64,000 nt of DNA from Anaerolineae bacterium (GTDB taxonomy: Bacteria > Chloroflexota > Anaerolineae > Aggregatilineales > Phototrophicaceae). Position numbers and translations under genes: made by a program. Below the pieces are notes generated by a model. It was given only the letters and a program-made list of their open reading frames with translations, was not told the origin of the DNA and made no database searches. The stretch lies in contig JAJEBY010000007.1 in assembly GCA_022822305.1 (NCBI GenBank), positions 22,679-86,678 on the forward strand. The letters are read 5' to 3'. This document shows positions 8,768 through 18,087 of this stretch, in pieces. Numbering within the stretch: position 1 is the first letter of the stretch; every line of letters starts with the position of its first letter.

Positions 8768-10123
8768 ATGAGCGGTGACTTGAGTTGGCGCATTATCACC
8801 GATGTAGAGGTCGCGCGGCAGACGCTGCTGAAGCGGCATTCCTTGCGCGATTACAGCGTTTCTGAAGACGCGCTCCAGCGTTCGGAGAGCCTGTTTGGCG
8901 AGCGCCTGTCGCCCGAGGAGTCGGTCAAGCGCATAATCAAAAGTGTGCGCGAGCGCGGCGACCGCGCGTTGATCGACTGGAATCGGGCGCTCGATGGCGT
9001 CGAATTGGAAGACTTGCGCGTCTCGACCGACGAGATGACCGCGGCGCTGGCGCAGATCGCGCCGGCATTGAGAGAGGCGCTTGAAGGCGCGGCGGAGCGC
9101 ATCCGTCAGTTTCATCAGAAGCAGCCCTTGACCAGCTGGATTGACAGCGGGCAGGGCGGTTCGCTGGGGCAGTTGATTCGTCCGGTCGATGCGGTCGGCG
9201 TGTACGTGCCCGGCGGCACGGCGCCCTTGCCTTCCTCGCTGCTGATGAGCGTGATCCCGGCGCAAGTGGCGGGTGTGCCGGAAATCGTCGTCTGCACGCC
9301 GCCGGGCAGTGGCGCGGGCAATATTCACCCGGCCATCCTGGCGGCGGCTGCCATCGCCGGCGTGACGCGCATGTACCGGGTCGGCGGCGCGCAGGCCATT
9401 GCGGCATTGGCTTATGGCACGGCGAGCATCCCGCGCGTGGCGACTATCGTCGGCGCCGGCAACCTCTTCGTCACGCTGGCGAAACAGCAGGTCTACGGCG
9501 ATGTCGGCATTGACGGCCTGCTCGGACCCACCGAAACTGTCGTCATCGCCGATGAGAGCGCCGATCCGCGACTGGCCGCCGCCGATCTGCTGGCGCAAGC
9601 GGAGCACGATGTGCTGGCGTCGGCCATTCTGCTGACGCCGAGCATGAACACTGCGGAAGCTGTGGCTCGGGAGATTCAGCGTCAGATACCCCCGCTCGCG
9701 CGCCGCGATATCATTCAGGGCGCGATGCAGGAAAATAGCGGAACGGTGGTGACAGATAGTCTGGAAACCGCCTTTGACTTGGCCAACGAATACGCCGCCG
9801 AGCACCTTTGCCTGTTGGTCGACGACCCCTGGTCCTGGATCGGCAAAGTGCGCAATGCCGGCGGCATCTTCCTGGGCGAACATTCATACGAGGTGTTGGG
9901 CGATTATGTGGCCGGACCCAGCCATGTCATGCCGACCGGCGGCAGCGCCCGCTTCGCCTCGCCACTGAACTTGCTGCACTGCGTCAAGATCACCAGCCTG
10001 ATCGCTCTCGACCGAGCGACCGCGCTCGAACTCAGTTCGGCCGCGGAAATCCTGGCTGCGGCTGAATCTCTGACGGCGCACGCCGCCGCCGCGCGCTTCC
10101 GCCGCGAGACCAAAACGCCATGA
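8768..10123 (+). CDS. hisD: Histidinol dehydrogenase
   Basis: HisD oxidises L-histidinol in two NAD-dependent steps to L-histidine, the last reactions of the pathway. At 451 residues it is slightly longer than the usual 430. Recognisable parts are the NAD/substrate region PGGTAPLPSSLLMSVIPAQ, the zinc-ligand segment AQAEHDVLASAILLT, the catalytic Glu-His in AAEHLCLL, and GDYVAGPSHVMPTGG near residue 380. AAGAGGA precedes the ATG at a good distance. Its last codons overlap the hisC start (ATGA), showing translational coupling. Confidence 0.96.
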   Translation: MSGDLSWRIITDVEVARQTLLKRHSLRDYSVSEDALQRSESLFGERLSPEESVKRIIKSVRERGDRALIDWNRALDGVELEDLRVSTDEMTAALAQIAPALREALEGAAERIRQFHQKQPLTSWIDSGQGGSLGQLIRPVDAVGVYVPGGTAPLPSSLLMSVIPAQVAGVPEIVVCTPPGSGAGNIHPAILAAAAIAGVTRMYRVGGAQAIAALAYGTASIPRVATIVGAGNLFVTLAKQQVYGDVGIDGLLGPTETVVIADESADPRLAAADLLAQAEHDVLASAILLTPSMNTAEAVAREIQRQIPPLARRDIIQGAMQENSGTVVTDSLETAFDLANEYAAEHLCLLVDDPWSWIGKVRNAGGIFLGEHSYEVLGDYVAGPSHVMPTGGSARFASPLNLLHCVKITSLIALDRATALELSSAAEILAAAESLTAHAAAARFRRETKTP

Positions 10124-11214
10124 GCGAAAAAGTCCGGATTCGGGGCGATATCCAGTCAATGGACGCCTACACGCCCACGACCTCGCTTGATGTATTCGCC
10201 CAGCGGCTGGGCCTGAATGTCGACGATCTAATCAAGCTTGACGCCAACGAGAATCCATTCGGGCCGTCGCCGCGTGTGGTCGAGGCGCTGGCGAGCTTGC
10301 CGAATATGCAGGTCTATCCCGATCCGGAGTCGGGACGTCTGCGCGAATTGCTGGCGGCATATACCGGCGCGCCGGCGGCTCAAATACTCTGTGGCGCGGG
10401 CGCCGACGAACTGATCGAGATTATCCTGCAGCTGTTCATCGAACCGGGCGATGTCATCATCGATACGCCGCCGACCTTCGCCATGTACAGCTTCAACGCG
10501 CCGCTGTATCACGCGCGGGTCGTGAATGTCTATCGCAACGCCGATTTCTCGCTCGATGTCCCGGCGATTGAAGCGGCGGTAGAGCGGCATCGCGCCAAGC
10601 TGGTATTCCTGTGCTCGCCCAATAATCCCAGCGGCAACTTGATTGAGCCGGCGCAGATCGAGCGCTTGCTGGAGCTGCCGGCGACGCTGGTAGTCGACGA
10701 GGCTTATATCGAATTTGCTGACGCCGACAGCCTGGCGCCGCGCGTCGGCGACATTCCCAATCTGATCGTTCTGCGCACCATGAGCAAGTGGGCGGGTTTG
10801 GCCGGTCTGCGCATCGGATACGGCATTTTCCCGCCACAGCTGATGTCGCATTTGCGGAAGATCAAGCAGCCCTACAATGTCAATCTCGCCGCGGATATCG
10901 CCGCCCAAGCCTCGCTGGAGGATATCGACACGCTCATGCTTCGGGTGCGCCAGTTGGTCGAGCAGCGCCGTCGCCTGGAAGTCGCCTTCGCCGAGCTGCC
11001 CTTTCTGGCGCCATATCCCAGCCAGTCGAACTTCGTGCTGAATCGTGTGCATGGCATGGGCGCGTCGGAATTGCGCGATCAGCTGGCGCGCGAAGGCATC
11101 ATCGTGCGCTATTACGACAAGCCGCGGCTTCGCGATCATATCCGCATCAGCGCCGGCAAGCCCGAGCAAGTCGACCGCTTGCTCGAGGTCTTGCGGGAGG
11201 TTTGGCGCGAGTAA
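10120..11214 (+). CDS. hisC: Histidinol-phosphate aminotransferase
   Basis: HisC is a PLP enzyme that moves an amino group from glutamate to imidazole-acetol phosphate. The 364-residue protein is a fold-type I aminotransferase with DANENPFGPSP (41-51), CSPNNPSGN, the PLP-binding VVDEAYIEF (D193) and the Schiff-base lysine K223 in MSKWAGLAGLRIGYG. It overlaps hisD by four bases. After it comes an unusual 530-base gap before hisB, with a 16-base C run and repeats, so the two halves of the operon may be separately transcribed. Confidence 0.95.
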   Translation: MSEKVRIRGDIQSMDAYTPTTSLDVFAQRLGLNVDDLIKLDANENPFGPSPRVVEALASLPNMQVYPDPESGRLRELLAAYTGAPAAQILCGAGADELIEIILQLFIEPGDVIIDTPPTFAMYSFNAPLYHARVVNVYRNADFSLDVPAIEAAVERHRAKLVFLCSPNNPSGNLIEPAQIERLLELPATLVVDEAYIEFADADSLAPRVGDIPNLIVLRTMSKWAGLAGLRIGYGIFPPQLMSHLRKIKQPYNVNLAADIAAQASLEDIDTLMLRVRQLVEQRRRLEVAFAELPFLAPYPSQSNFVLNRVHGMGASELRDQLAREGIIVRYYDKPRLRDHIRISAGKPEQVDRLLEVLREVWRE

Positions 11215-11745
11215 CATTAGCAGCGCGCGCGGTTTTTCTAGCCCCTCCTCGGCCCTGGTTCCCCCCCCCCCCCCCCGTCGAAGCGCTGAGTACATGACAG
11301 TTTTCTCCGACACAACATGAAAGCGAACGGACAACCCTCTCATGCATCTCATTTGACGATTATCGTAGGGGCGATCTATCAGGTCGCCCTCAAGTGCGCA
11401 AAAGTTTGTAGGCGCGAGCCTTGGCTCGCCCAAAAAACGCAGGTTATGTCAAGTCTGTCTGAATATCAGAAACTGTCCTCAGCGTTGAAGCGGGGAGTTA
11501 TGCGGGCATCCGCCGGGGGTGGGGTAGACTCGCGCGCCAGCAAGATGAATTAGCCGACAAGCCATCCGTCTTTTGCTCGACAGATTTGAAGCGATTGCCC
11601 CGAGGCCGGGGATTCAGCGCATCGTCCAGACACAGAACCTTTTCTAACGTCAGCTTTGTGTTAATCTTTGGACGCAGCGCCTCGCGCGTTATGCACGCGT
11701 GCGCGCGCATATGCGCGAGCAATGCCGTTTTAGCCGTAGGGGCAA
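11215..11745. repeat. Gap between hisC and hisB: C16 run and repeats
   Basis: No gene is supported here. The stretch holds a run of 16 C at 11261-11276, degenerate GGGGCGA...TCGCCC hairpins at 11365-11390 and 11408-11430 (the second with inner arms GAGCC/GGCTC), and a fragment of the long G-rich element (gccgggggtggggtaga) at about 11512-11528. The last 100 bases before hisB hold an alternating GCGCGCGCATATGCGCG tract near 11700. Confidence 0.7.
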
Positions 11746-12348
11746 ATGCCGATGGAAGACCGCAAAGCAAAAGTCAAGCGCGATACTAACGAGACCCAGA
11801 TTGAGTTGGCGCTGAATCTCGACGGCGGCGGGCTGGCGGATATCAACAGCGGCATCGGCTTCTATGATCATATGCTGCACCATGTCGCGGTGCACGGCAG
11901 CCTGGATTTGGAATTGCGCGCGACGGGCGATTTGCATATCGACGCGCATCACTGCATCGAGGACATCGCGATCTGCCTGGGTCGCGCGATCGACGAGGCG
12001 CTGGCCGGCCGAGCCGGGATACGGCGGATGGGCGCCGCCTACGTGCCGATGGATGAGGCGCTGGCGCGCGTCGTCATTGATCTGAGCGGACGTCCCTACG
12101 CGGTCATCAAGGCCGATTTTACGACGCCGATCATGGGCGCCATGCCGAGTGACCTGGTCATCCACGCGCTGGAAACCATCGCCGCGCACGGCAAAATGAA
12201 CCTGCACGCCGAAGTCCTCTATGGGCGCAACGACCATCACAAAGCGGAGGCGCTCTTCAAGGCTTTCGGGCGGGCGCTGGCGGAGGCGGTAGCCCGTGAT
12301 CCGCAGCGGCAAGGCATTCCCAGTACCAAGGGTACGCTTACGGAGTAA
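11746..12348 (+). CDS. hisB: Imidazoleglycerol-phosphate dehydratase
   Basis: HisB removes water from imidazole-glycerol phosphate, a manganese-dependent step. This is the monofunctional form of 200 residues, without the fused phosphatase of enteric bacteria. The two metal-binding His clusters are clear: GIGFYDHMLHHVAVHG near residue 40, and DAHHCIEDIAI near residue 70 with its repeat-unit partner AHGKMNLHAEVLYGRNDHHKAE near residue 145. ATG 11746 or ATG 11752 could be the start; a GGGG at 11741 favours neither strongly. The dephosphorylation partner is the next gene. Confidence 0.95.
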   Translation: MPMEDRKAKVKRDTNETQIELALNLDGGGLADINSGIGFYDHMLHHVAVHGSLDLELRATGDLHIDAHHCIEDIAICLGRAIDEALAGRAGIRRMGAAYVPMDEALARVVIDLSGRPYAVIKADFTTPIMGAMPSDLVIHALETIAAHGKMNLHAEVLYGRNDHHKAEALFKAFGRALAEAVARDPQRQGIPSTKGTLTE

Positions 12349-12354
12349 AGGGTC

Positions 12355-13110
12355 ATGCAAGATTTTGTGGATTTCAGCAAGCAGCTCGCGGTGGCCAGCG
12401 GCGAGATCATCATGCGCTATTTCCGCAGCGATTTCACCGTCGAAAACAAAGCGGACGACTCGCCGGTGACTATCGCCGACCGCAAAGCCGAAGAGATCAT
12501 GCGCGAGATGATCATGAAGGAATTCCCGACTCATGGCATCATCGGCGAGGAATTTGGCAATTACAACGAATCCGCTGAATATCAGTGGGTGCTCGATCCC
12601 ATTGATGGCACCAAGTCATTCGTCAGCGGCACCTTTCTCTTTGGCACCCTGATCGGCTTGATGAAAGACGGACAGCCCATCGTGGGCAGCATCCATCACC
12701 CGCTGACCTCGCACCTGCTGATCGGCGCCGGCGGCGAGACGCGTCTGAATGACGCGCCGGTGCGCGTCCGCGATACCGCGCAGCTGCGCGATGCGGTGAT
12801 GGTCTATTCCGATTTCATTGATGTCGGCAAGTATCAGAATGGCATCGCCTTCCAGCAATTGATGGGCAAGACTCGCTTCAACCGCACCTGGGGCGATTGC
12901 CACGGCTACTTCCTGGTGGCGACCGGTTACGCCGATATCATGCTGGATCCGATTATGCACCTTTGGGATATCGTGGCGCTGGTGCCGGTCATCGAGGGCG
13001 CTGGCGGGGTGATCACGTCCTGGAATGGCGGACCGCCGCTATCCGGCAATGGCGTCATCGCCAGCAACCGGGCGCTGCACAGCCAGGTCTTGCGGGCGCT
13101 GATCGCCTGA
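12355..13110 (+). CDS. hisN: Histidinol-phosphatase, inositol-monophosphatase type
   Basis: Histidinol-phosphate phosphatase of the Mg-dependent inositol monophosphatase superfamily, supplying the step between HisC and HisD. The 251-residue protein has the superfamily metal motifs GEEFG (64-68) and WVLDPIDGTKSF (78-89, metal ligands D81 and D84), and the C-terminal DPIMHLWDIVALVPVIEGAGG. It follows hisB by six bases, which supports HisN rather than inositol or fructose-bisphosphate phosphatase. That makes the set hisD-C-B-N without the fused hisB phosphatase self-consistent. Confidence 0.9.
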   Translation: MQDFVDFSKQLAVASGEIIMRYFRSDFTVENKADDSPVTIADRKAEEIMREMIMKEFPTHGIIGEEFGNYNESAEYQWVLDPIDGTKSFVSGTFLFGTLIGLMKDGQPIVGSIHHPLTSHLLIGAGGETRLNDAPVRVRDTAQLRDAVMVYSDFIDVGKYQNGIAFQQLMGKTRFNRTWGDCHGYFLVATGYADIMLDPIMHLWDIVALVPVIEGAGGVITSWNGGPPLSGNGVIASNRALHSQVLRALIA

Positions 13111-13468
13111 CATTCAAAACGGGCAATCCACCACAGCCGCTCGGCGGCAGCGAAAAGGTCTGCCGCGCTCACACAAAATATCAAACTCGCTCCTTGCATG
13201 AGCTAGGAGGTTTGTCAAAAAAGAGACGCAGAAGCTAATGCAAGTAAGTCGTGCAAAATCAGCGATATTCTTCATGTATGGAAATCTGTAGGGGCGTTTC
13301 GCCGAAACGCCCAAATGAGAGAGTTGCGAAAGCGGGCGACTCTGTGAGCCGCCCGCAGATACCAGGCTCGAAGTCAACGCTTCTTCGTCAGTAACGGACA
13401 AGCCCTGTAGGGGCGAGCCGGTGGCTCGCCCGTCATTGCCATATCCTTGACCGGTCGCTTTCTCCGCG
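13111..13468. repeat. Repeats after hisN: element P and three hairpins
   Basis: No gene is supported in this 358-base gap. Element P (13128-13255) starts CCACAGCCGCTCGGCGGCAG and has partners at 24649 and 52086, each just after a plus-strand stop codon. It is followed by three G-rich hairpins: 13288-13312 (inner TTTCGCCGAAA), 13332-13356, and 13407-13432 (inner GAGCC/GGCTC). Confidence 0.7.
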
Positions 13469-14224
13469 TCAGGCGTCAAATTGAAACAGCGAGCAGCCGC
13501 CATCGAGAGTCAAGATGCTGCCGGTCATATACGCCGTCTGCGGACCCGCCAGATATACCACAGCCTGCGCGATTTCCTCCGGCGATCCGGGTTCGACCAG
13601 GGGAATGACCTTGGCCACGCGCGCCGCGTACTGCGGTTCGTCACGCAATTGGCGCCCGGCCAGCCCCGCGTTGACGATGCCCGGCGCAATCGCATTCACC
13701 AGGATGCGATGTACCGCCAGCTCGCGCGCCATCTGCTTGACCAGCATATTGACCCCGGCCTTGCTGACGCTGTAGGGCGTGATCTCCGGCCAGGGAATGC
13801 TGCCGACCCAACTTGACGTCAGGATGATTCGTCCTTCCCTGCCGTCATCAACCATTTTGCGCGCCGCCGCCTGACAGACATTGAAGCAGCCGGTCAGGTT
13901 GATATCGAGGTGGTCCCGCCAGTTCTCGCCCGTGACCTCGAGGAAGGGCTGCGCCTCGACGATGCCGGCGTTGGAACAGACGATGTCGAGCCGGGGAAGC
14001 TCGGCGATCGCCTGATCGACCCGGTCGCGATCGCGTACATCGACGATGCTGTAGCGCGCGCCGGGGTCGTGCGCTTGGACGCGCGCCAATGCCGATTGCG
14101 CGTCGCGCTCGGACTTGATATCCCACAGGCTGACACTGGCGCTGGCTTCGGCCAAATGCCGCGCCATGGCATTGCCGAGATCGCCGGCGGCGCCGGTCAC
14201 GATTGCTGTTTTGCCGTCGAGCAT
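13469..14224 (-). CDS. Short-chain dehydrogenase/reductase
   Basis: A classical SDR oxidoreductase of 251 residues. The N-terminal Rossmann motif is TGAAGDLG (10-17), with NAD preference suggested by the Asp after strand 2 (LWDIKSE). The structural NAG motif is in CSNAGIVEAQ, the catalytic Ser in ILTSSWVGS, and Tyr/Lys in YSVSKAG. The C-terminus has the common GSILTLDGG. It is transcribed after the GH38-like gene in the same direction with a 186-base repeat-filled gap, so a sugar or polyol substrate is plausible but not shown. Confidence 0.88.
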   Translation of the reverse strand: MLDGKTAIVTGAAGDLGNAMARHLAEASASVSLWDIKSERDAQSALARVQAHDPGARYSIVDVRDRDRVDQAIAELPRLDIVCSNAGIVEAQPFLEVTGENWRDHLDINLTGCFNVCQAAARKMVDDGREGRIILTSSWVGSIPWPEITPYSVSKAGVNMLVKQMARELAVHRILVNAIAPGIVNAGLAGRQLRDEPQYAARVAKVIPLVEPGSPEEIAQAVVYLAGPQTAYMTGSILTLDGGCSLFQFDA

Positions 14225-14260
14225 ATTTCGGTTCCTCTCTACACGGTGAGCGCGCCGGTC

Positions 14261-14359
14261 GGGCGAGCCACCGGCTCGTCCCTACAAAGCTTGGTTGGTA
14301 TTGATGATTTTGCGGCAAGTTTGTTGCCATTGCCAGTGGGCGACTCACAGAGTCGCCCC
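14261..14359. repeat. Two G-rich hairpin repeats
   Basis: Hairpins at 14261-14285 (GGGCGAGCC / GGCTCGTCCC) and 14338-14359 (GGGCGACTC / GAGTCGCCCC) between the GH38-like gene and the SDR gene. Confidence 0.65.
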
Positions 14360-14410
14360 TGCGTTTGCACGCATTAGGGCCGGCGACGCCCAAATCTTGC
14401 GACATTTAGA

Positions 14411-17035
14411 TTATTCGAATATGACGCGAAGGCAGGCGACCGAGCGCGGCGGCACTGCAAAGCTCACGCCGCCATCGGCGAACTCAAGTGGCTCCAGATC
14501 GATTTCGGTCGGGGAGCAGCGGTGGGCGGACAAAATGGATGCCGCGGGAAAGCTGAGCGATTGCGCGACCGCATCCAGGCCGAGGTTGCAGGCATGCGCG
14601 ATGATGCCGCGTCCGTCAGCCGCCGGCTTCAGCTGCAGTTCGCATTGCCCTTGCGGATCGGCTTCCATGAACGTCCCGCTCGCGCCCAGTTCGGCGTTTG
14701 GCGCCCTCACGATCAGCGGCGGCACGGTCGCGTTCATGGCGAAGCGGCTGCTGGCTGCTGGGTCGTACCCGGCGCTTGAGGTCAGCCGATAGCGCAGCAA
14801 GGTTTCTTCGCCCTGGCTGGCTTTGAAGTTGGTATCCCAATGATTGTGCAATGCCCAGGACACCAGCGTCGCCCGGCTTGTATCCAACTCATGCGCCCAG
14901 CGCCCGGTGGTGATGCCGCCGACTTGAATCAACGGCGAATCCAGTGGCGCGAGCGTCACCGACAGCGATTCGTCGCCGCACTCGGCCCAGCGCTGAATGC
15001 CATACCAATCGCGGCAGGAACCGGGCAGCTGCTCGCGTTCCGGCTCCAGCGGCGCGCCGTTGAGATCGAGATGGAAAGTCGGCCGCTCAATCGCCAGCGG
15101 GAAGGGCAGATAGACCGCCTCGGCCAGCGTATTGAAGGTCTTGTCGACCACCATATCGATATGCAGCGCCTTCTCGTGCAACGGCAAGCAATAGCGGACT
15201 TTGACCCAGCGCGCGCCCTCGGCCAACATGCGAACTTCGATCTCCAGCCGATCCGAATGCCGATGCGCCGGCATGATCTCCACTTGGGAGGGTCCGCTGC
15301 GTCGGAAAGGCGTATCGGTCATGCGCTCGCCGAAGTGTTCGCTCTCGAAATCCAGCGCGAATATCGCCCGCCGGTCATCGGGATGATCGACCCATTCGTA
15401 GATATATTGACCAAAGCGCCACAGGTCATCGGCATTGACCAATTCCCGGTCCAATTCCTTGTCGTACCAGCTGCGCAAGCCGCCCGTTTGCGGATCAATG
15501 CGCAGGCGATACCAATGATTCTCGAGGCTGCCTTCGCCGATGGCAGTTTCGCGCTTTGACGCGATCGAGCGCGGCGCAACCACGGCATAGCTGAAGGCCG
15601 GCAGCGTCAAATCGATCATGGTATCCGGGGGCGTGTCGGCGATCAGGGGCGGATCCTCGCGGTAGTTGCCGATCAGGAACATCTCCAGCACACCGTAAGG
15701 GGCGGCGCCGCCCATGTCCGGTGGCATCGGATAGCGGATATGACGTTCCCAGCCCAGTGGATTCAGGACCAGATAGCGATAGTTGGCCGATTCGGCGGCG
15801 GGATCGGCGCTGATGTACTGCCCCCAGCGGCGCCAGGCGTCGCCCTCCGGCGTGACGGCGGTGATCTGCCGCGCCAGTTTGCGTCCGGCGCTCGCCAGCA
15901 ACTCGTGTGTCAGTCCATAGCCGCCGTAAGCGAAGCTGGCTTTGCGGTTGAAGTTGGCGCGCGTGAAATGTGAGTGCGGCCGTCTGATGCTGGCGAATCC
16001 GCCCCAGGTATGTTCGTCGTAGAGCGAAACCAGGTGATACGCCTCTTCAATGAGGGCGGGATCAATGCCATCAACCTGCGTCGACAGCAGATCGAGAACG
16101 GGCAGCAGTTGTTCCGTCGCGCGGTTGAGGCTGGTTTCATAGATCGACGAGCCGACGCCATCGGCCCACCAATCGGCCCAGTCGCCGCTCCAGGTATCCA
16201 GCGTCGCGCCATAGTCTTCATGCAGCGCCTTGGCGAAGCCATCGATAGTCGTGAAGATGAGCCGGGGTTCGCGCCCGCTGGCGTTCCAGTCGCGCGCGAA
16301 ATCGGCCAAATGCGGCAGCGGCGGTCCGTTGTCGACCCGGGCCGGATGCGTGATCTGGGCATAGAGAAAATCGTAGGGATAATCGTCGCGCGCTTCCAGC
16401 TCCGCCAGGCGCGGCGGCAGCAGCTTATCGACATAGTTCATGTCGCTCAAGCCGTAGCGGAGAATGCCATAAACGTAGTGGGGTCCATTGAAAGTCAGCA
16501 GGCGCCCGCCGGCGGGCCCGCGCCACCAGAAGGCGTTCAAATCCGGATCGGGACGGCGGCCGCGGTGCATGTTGATCGACATGGTGAGGGTATCGATGCC
16601 GATGGCCGGCAACAGATCCGCCCAGAGCCAGCTGACGCCGTTCACATCGCATTGCATGGCCGCGCTGATATTCAGACCGTAGTCTTCTCGCAGTCGCTGC
16701 GCCGGCATCAGCGAGCGAATCATGCCGGCGATGGACAGCATAGGCGTCCAGTGATATTGCATGCCCGCCACCGCCAGTTGACCGCGACGATGCAATGCCA
16801 GGAATCGATCAATCTGGGCGGCGGGGCGCTCGCGGAAATAACGTTCGACGAAGGCGGTCAGTTCGCAGGTCCATTTGTAGCGCGCTTCCGGGGGATAATC
16901 GGCGGTGGCTTCACCCAGCTCGATGGCTTGATCGATGAATTCAAGCTGCTGGCGGAACACGGTATCCTGATGATCGGTGTAGCCGATATCGGTGTGGGTG
17001 TGGCTGATTAAGTAGATGCGTTTGATTTTTGACAT
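14411..17035 (-). CDS. Glycoside hydrolase family 38-like (alpha-mannosidase-related) protein
   Basis: An 874-residue cytoplasmic protein with the GH38/57-type start LISHTHTDIGYTDHQ (metal-binding His and Asp). The probable nucleophile aspartate sits in MQCDVNGVSWLWADLL near residue 140, followed by a helical mid-domain and a C-terminal beta-sandwich. GH38 enzymes cleave alpha-mannosides with a zinc ion, keeping anomeric configuration. The similarity here is to the divergent branch of GH38-fold proteins of unknown specificity, so the substrate is open. I prefer ATG 17035, with GAAAGG nine bases upstream, over the GTG at 17050. An SDR gene follows. Confidence 0.75.
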   Translation of the reverse strand: MSKIKRIYLISHTHTDIGYTDHQDTVFRQQLEFIDQAIELGEATADYPPEARYKWTCELTAFVERYFRERPAAQIDRFLALHRRGQLAVAGMQYHWTPMLSIAGMIRSLMPAQRLREDYGLNISAAMQCDVNGVSWLWADLLPAIGIDTLTMSINMHRGRRPDPDLNAFWWRGPAGGRLLTFNGPHYVYGILRYGLSDMNYVDKLLPPRLAELEARDDYPYDFLYAQITHPARVDNGPPLPHLADFARDWNASGREPRLIFTTIDGFAKALHEDYGATLDTWSGDWADWWADGVGSSIYETSLNRATEQLLPVLDLLSTQVDGIDPALIEEAYHLVSLYDEHTWGGFASIRRPHSHFTRANFNRKASFAYGGYGLTHELLASAGRKLARQITAVTPEGDAWRRWGQYISADPAAESANYRYLVLNPLGWERHIRYPMPPDMGGAAPYGVLEMFLIGNYREDPPLIADTPPDTMIDLTLPAFSYAVVAPRSIASKRETAIGEGSLENHWYRLRIDPQTGGLRSWYDKELDRELVNADDLWRFGQYIYEWVDHPDDRRAIFALDFESEHFGERMTDTPFRRSGPSQVEIMPAHRHSDRLEIEVRMLAEGARWVKVRYCLPLHEKALHIDMVVDKTFNTLAEAVYLPFPLAIERPTFHLDLNGAPLEPEREQLPGSCRDWYGIQRWAECGDESLSVTLAPLDSPLIQVGGITTGRWAHELDTSRATLVSWALHNHWDTNFKASQGEETLLRYRLTSSAGYDPAASSRFAMNATVPPLIVRAPNAELGASGTFMEADPQGQCELQLKPAADGRGIIAHACNLGLDAVAQSLSFPAASILSAHRCSPTEIDLEPLEFADGGVSFAVPPRSVACLRVIFE

Positions 17036-17213
17036 GCGGCGGCCTTTCACGGTAGAAACACGGTAGTCATGTGTGATGTGACCTGTGCGATTTTATCGCA
17101 TTTATGTCGGGATATGGCGGGCGACCCAAGCGTCAGCCGCGATTCGCGCATGGGAATTGACACTGTAGTATGGCAGAATCGGGCGCAAGATTAGTCGAAA
17201 AGAAGACTTGATT

Positions 17214-17993
17214 ATGAACGTGTCATCACTGCTCGTTTTGCTGGCGACATCGGTATTCGCGCTCTCCCTGGGCGGCGTGTTGATATTGACCAACGCTGCC
17301 GATACCGATTGGAGTTATGCTGGCGACTTGGGTCCCGGCCACTGGGGCAAACTCTTTCCCGAATTCGCGCCCTGCGAAGAAGGCAATGCCCAGTCGCCTA
17401 TCGATATCAGCGATGCCACCGAGGTCGATCTGGTGGAGGTGGAATTCCACTACGGCGAGACGGAACGAACTAAGCAAAACATCACCAACAACGGTCACAC
17501 GATTCAAGTCGATGTCAGCGATGGCAGCTATGTCGTCTACAACGGCATCGCTTACGACCTGGCGCAATTCCACTTTCACAGTCCCAGCGAACACACGATC
17601 GACGGCGAAGCGGCGGCGATGGAGCTCCACTTTGTCCATGTAGACCGCAACTCGAACGCGTTGGCCGTGGTCGGTGTATTGCTCGTCGAAGGGGAAGACG
17701 AGAATGAAGCCTATACAAATATATTCGACAACATGCCGGCCGAAGCTGGTGAACCCGAAACCATGGCCGAACCCATCGATTTGGAGGCGCTGCTTCCGCA
17801 ACGCCGGGGATACTATACCTATCAAGGCTCGTTGACGACGCCCCCTTGCAGCGAAATCGTGCGCTGGCTGCTGCTCGATACGCCGGTGGAGCTGTCGCGG
17901 GCGCAGATTGAAGCCTATACCGCGCTTTACAGCGGGAACGCGCGTCCCGTTCAGCCCTTGGGCAAGCGCGATCTCCTGCGCAGCAGACGGTGA
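17214..17993 (+). CDS. Alpha-type carbonic anhydrase, exported
   Basis: Interconverts CO2 and bicarbonate outside the cytoplasmic membrane. The 259-residue product begins with a hydrophobic leader (SSLLVLLATSVFALSLGGVLIL). It has the alpha-CA fold landmarks GHWGKLFPEF, NAQSPIDI, the three zinc histidines in QFHFHSPSEH and MELHFVHVD, and YQGSLTTPPCSEIVRW near the substrate pocket. The usual second cysteine is present in PEFAPCEEG, so the family disulfide can form. I chose ATG 17214 behind AGAAGA; a TTG six bases earlier is less likely. The end is slightly shorter than in many homologues. Confidence 0.92.
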   Translation: MNVSSLLVLLATSVFALSLGGVLILTNAADTDWSYAGDLGPGHWGKLFPEFAPCEEGNAQSPIDISDATEVDLVEVEFHYGETERTKQNITNNGHTIQVDVSDGSYVVYNGIAYDLAQFHFHSPSEHTIDGEAAAMELHFVHVDRNSNALAVVGVLLVEGEDENEAYTNIFDNMPAEAGEPETMAEPIDLEALLPQRRGYYTYQGSLTTPPCSEIVRWLLLDTPVELSRAQIEAYTALYSGNARPVQPLGKRDLLRSRR

Positions 17994-18087
17994 ACGAGTA
18001 TTCGAATACTCGGCAACGTATGCCCATATCGCAAGGAGACGCCATTGACGGTACGCAGTTGTCGGACATGTCGTCAGGAAGACTGAG

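Noticed and set aside
8654..9883. Minus-strand frame of 409 codons over hisD
   Set aside because: HisD motifs are on the plus strand and a promoter precedes it; the reverse frame shows nothing recognisable.
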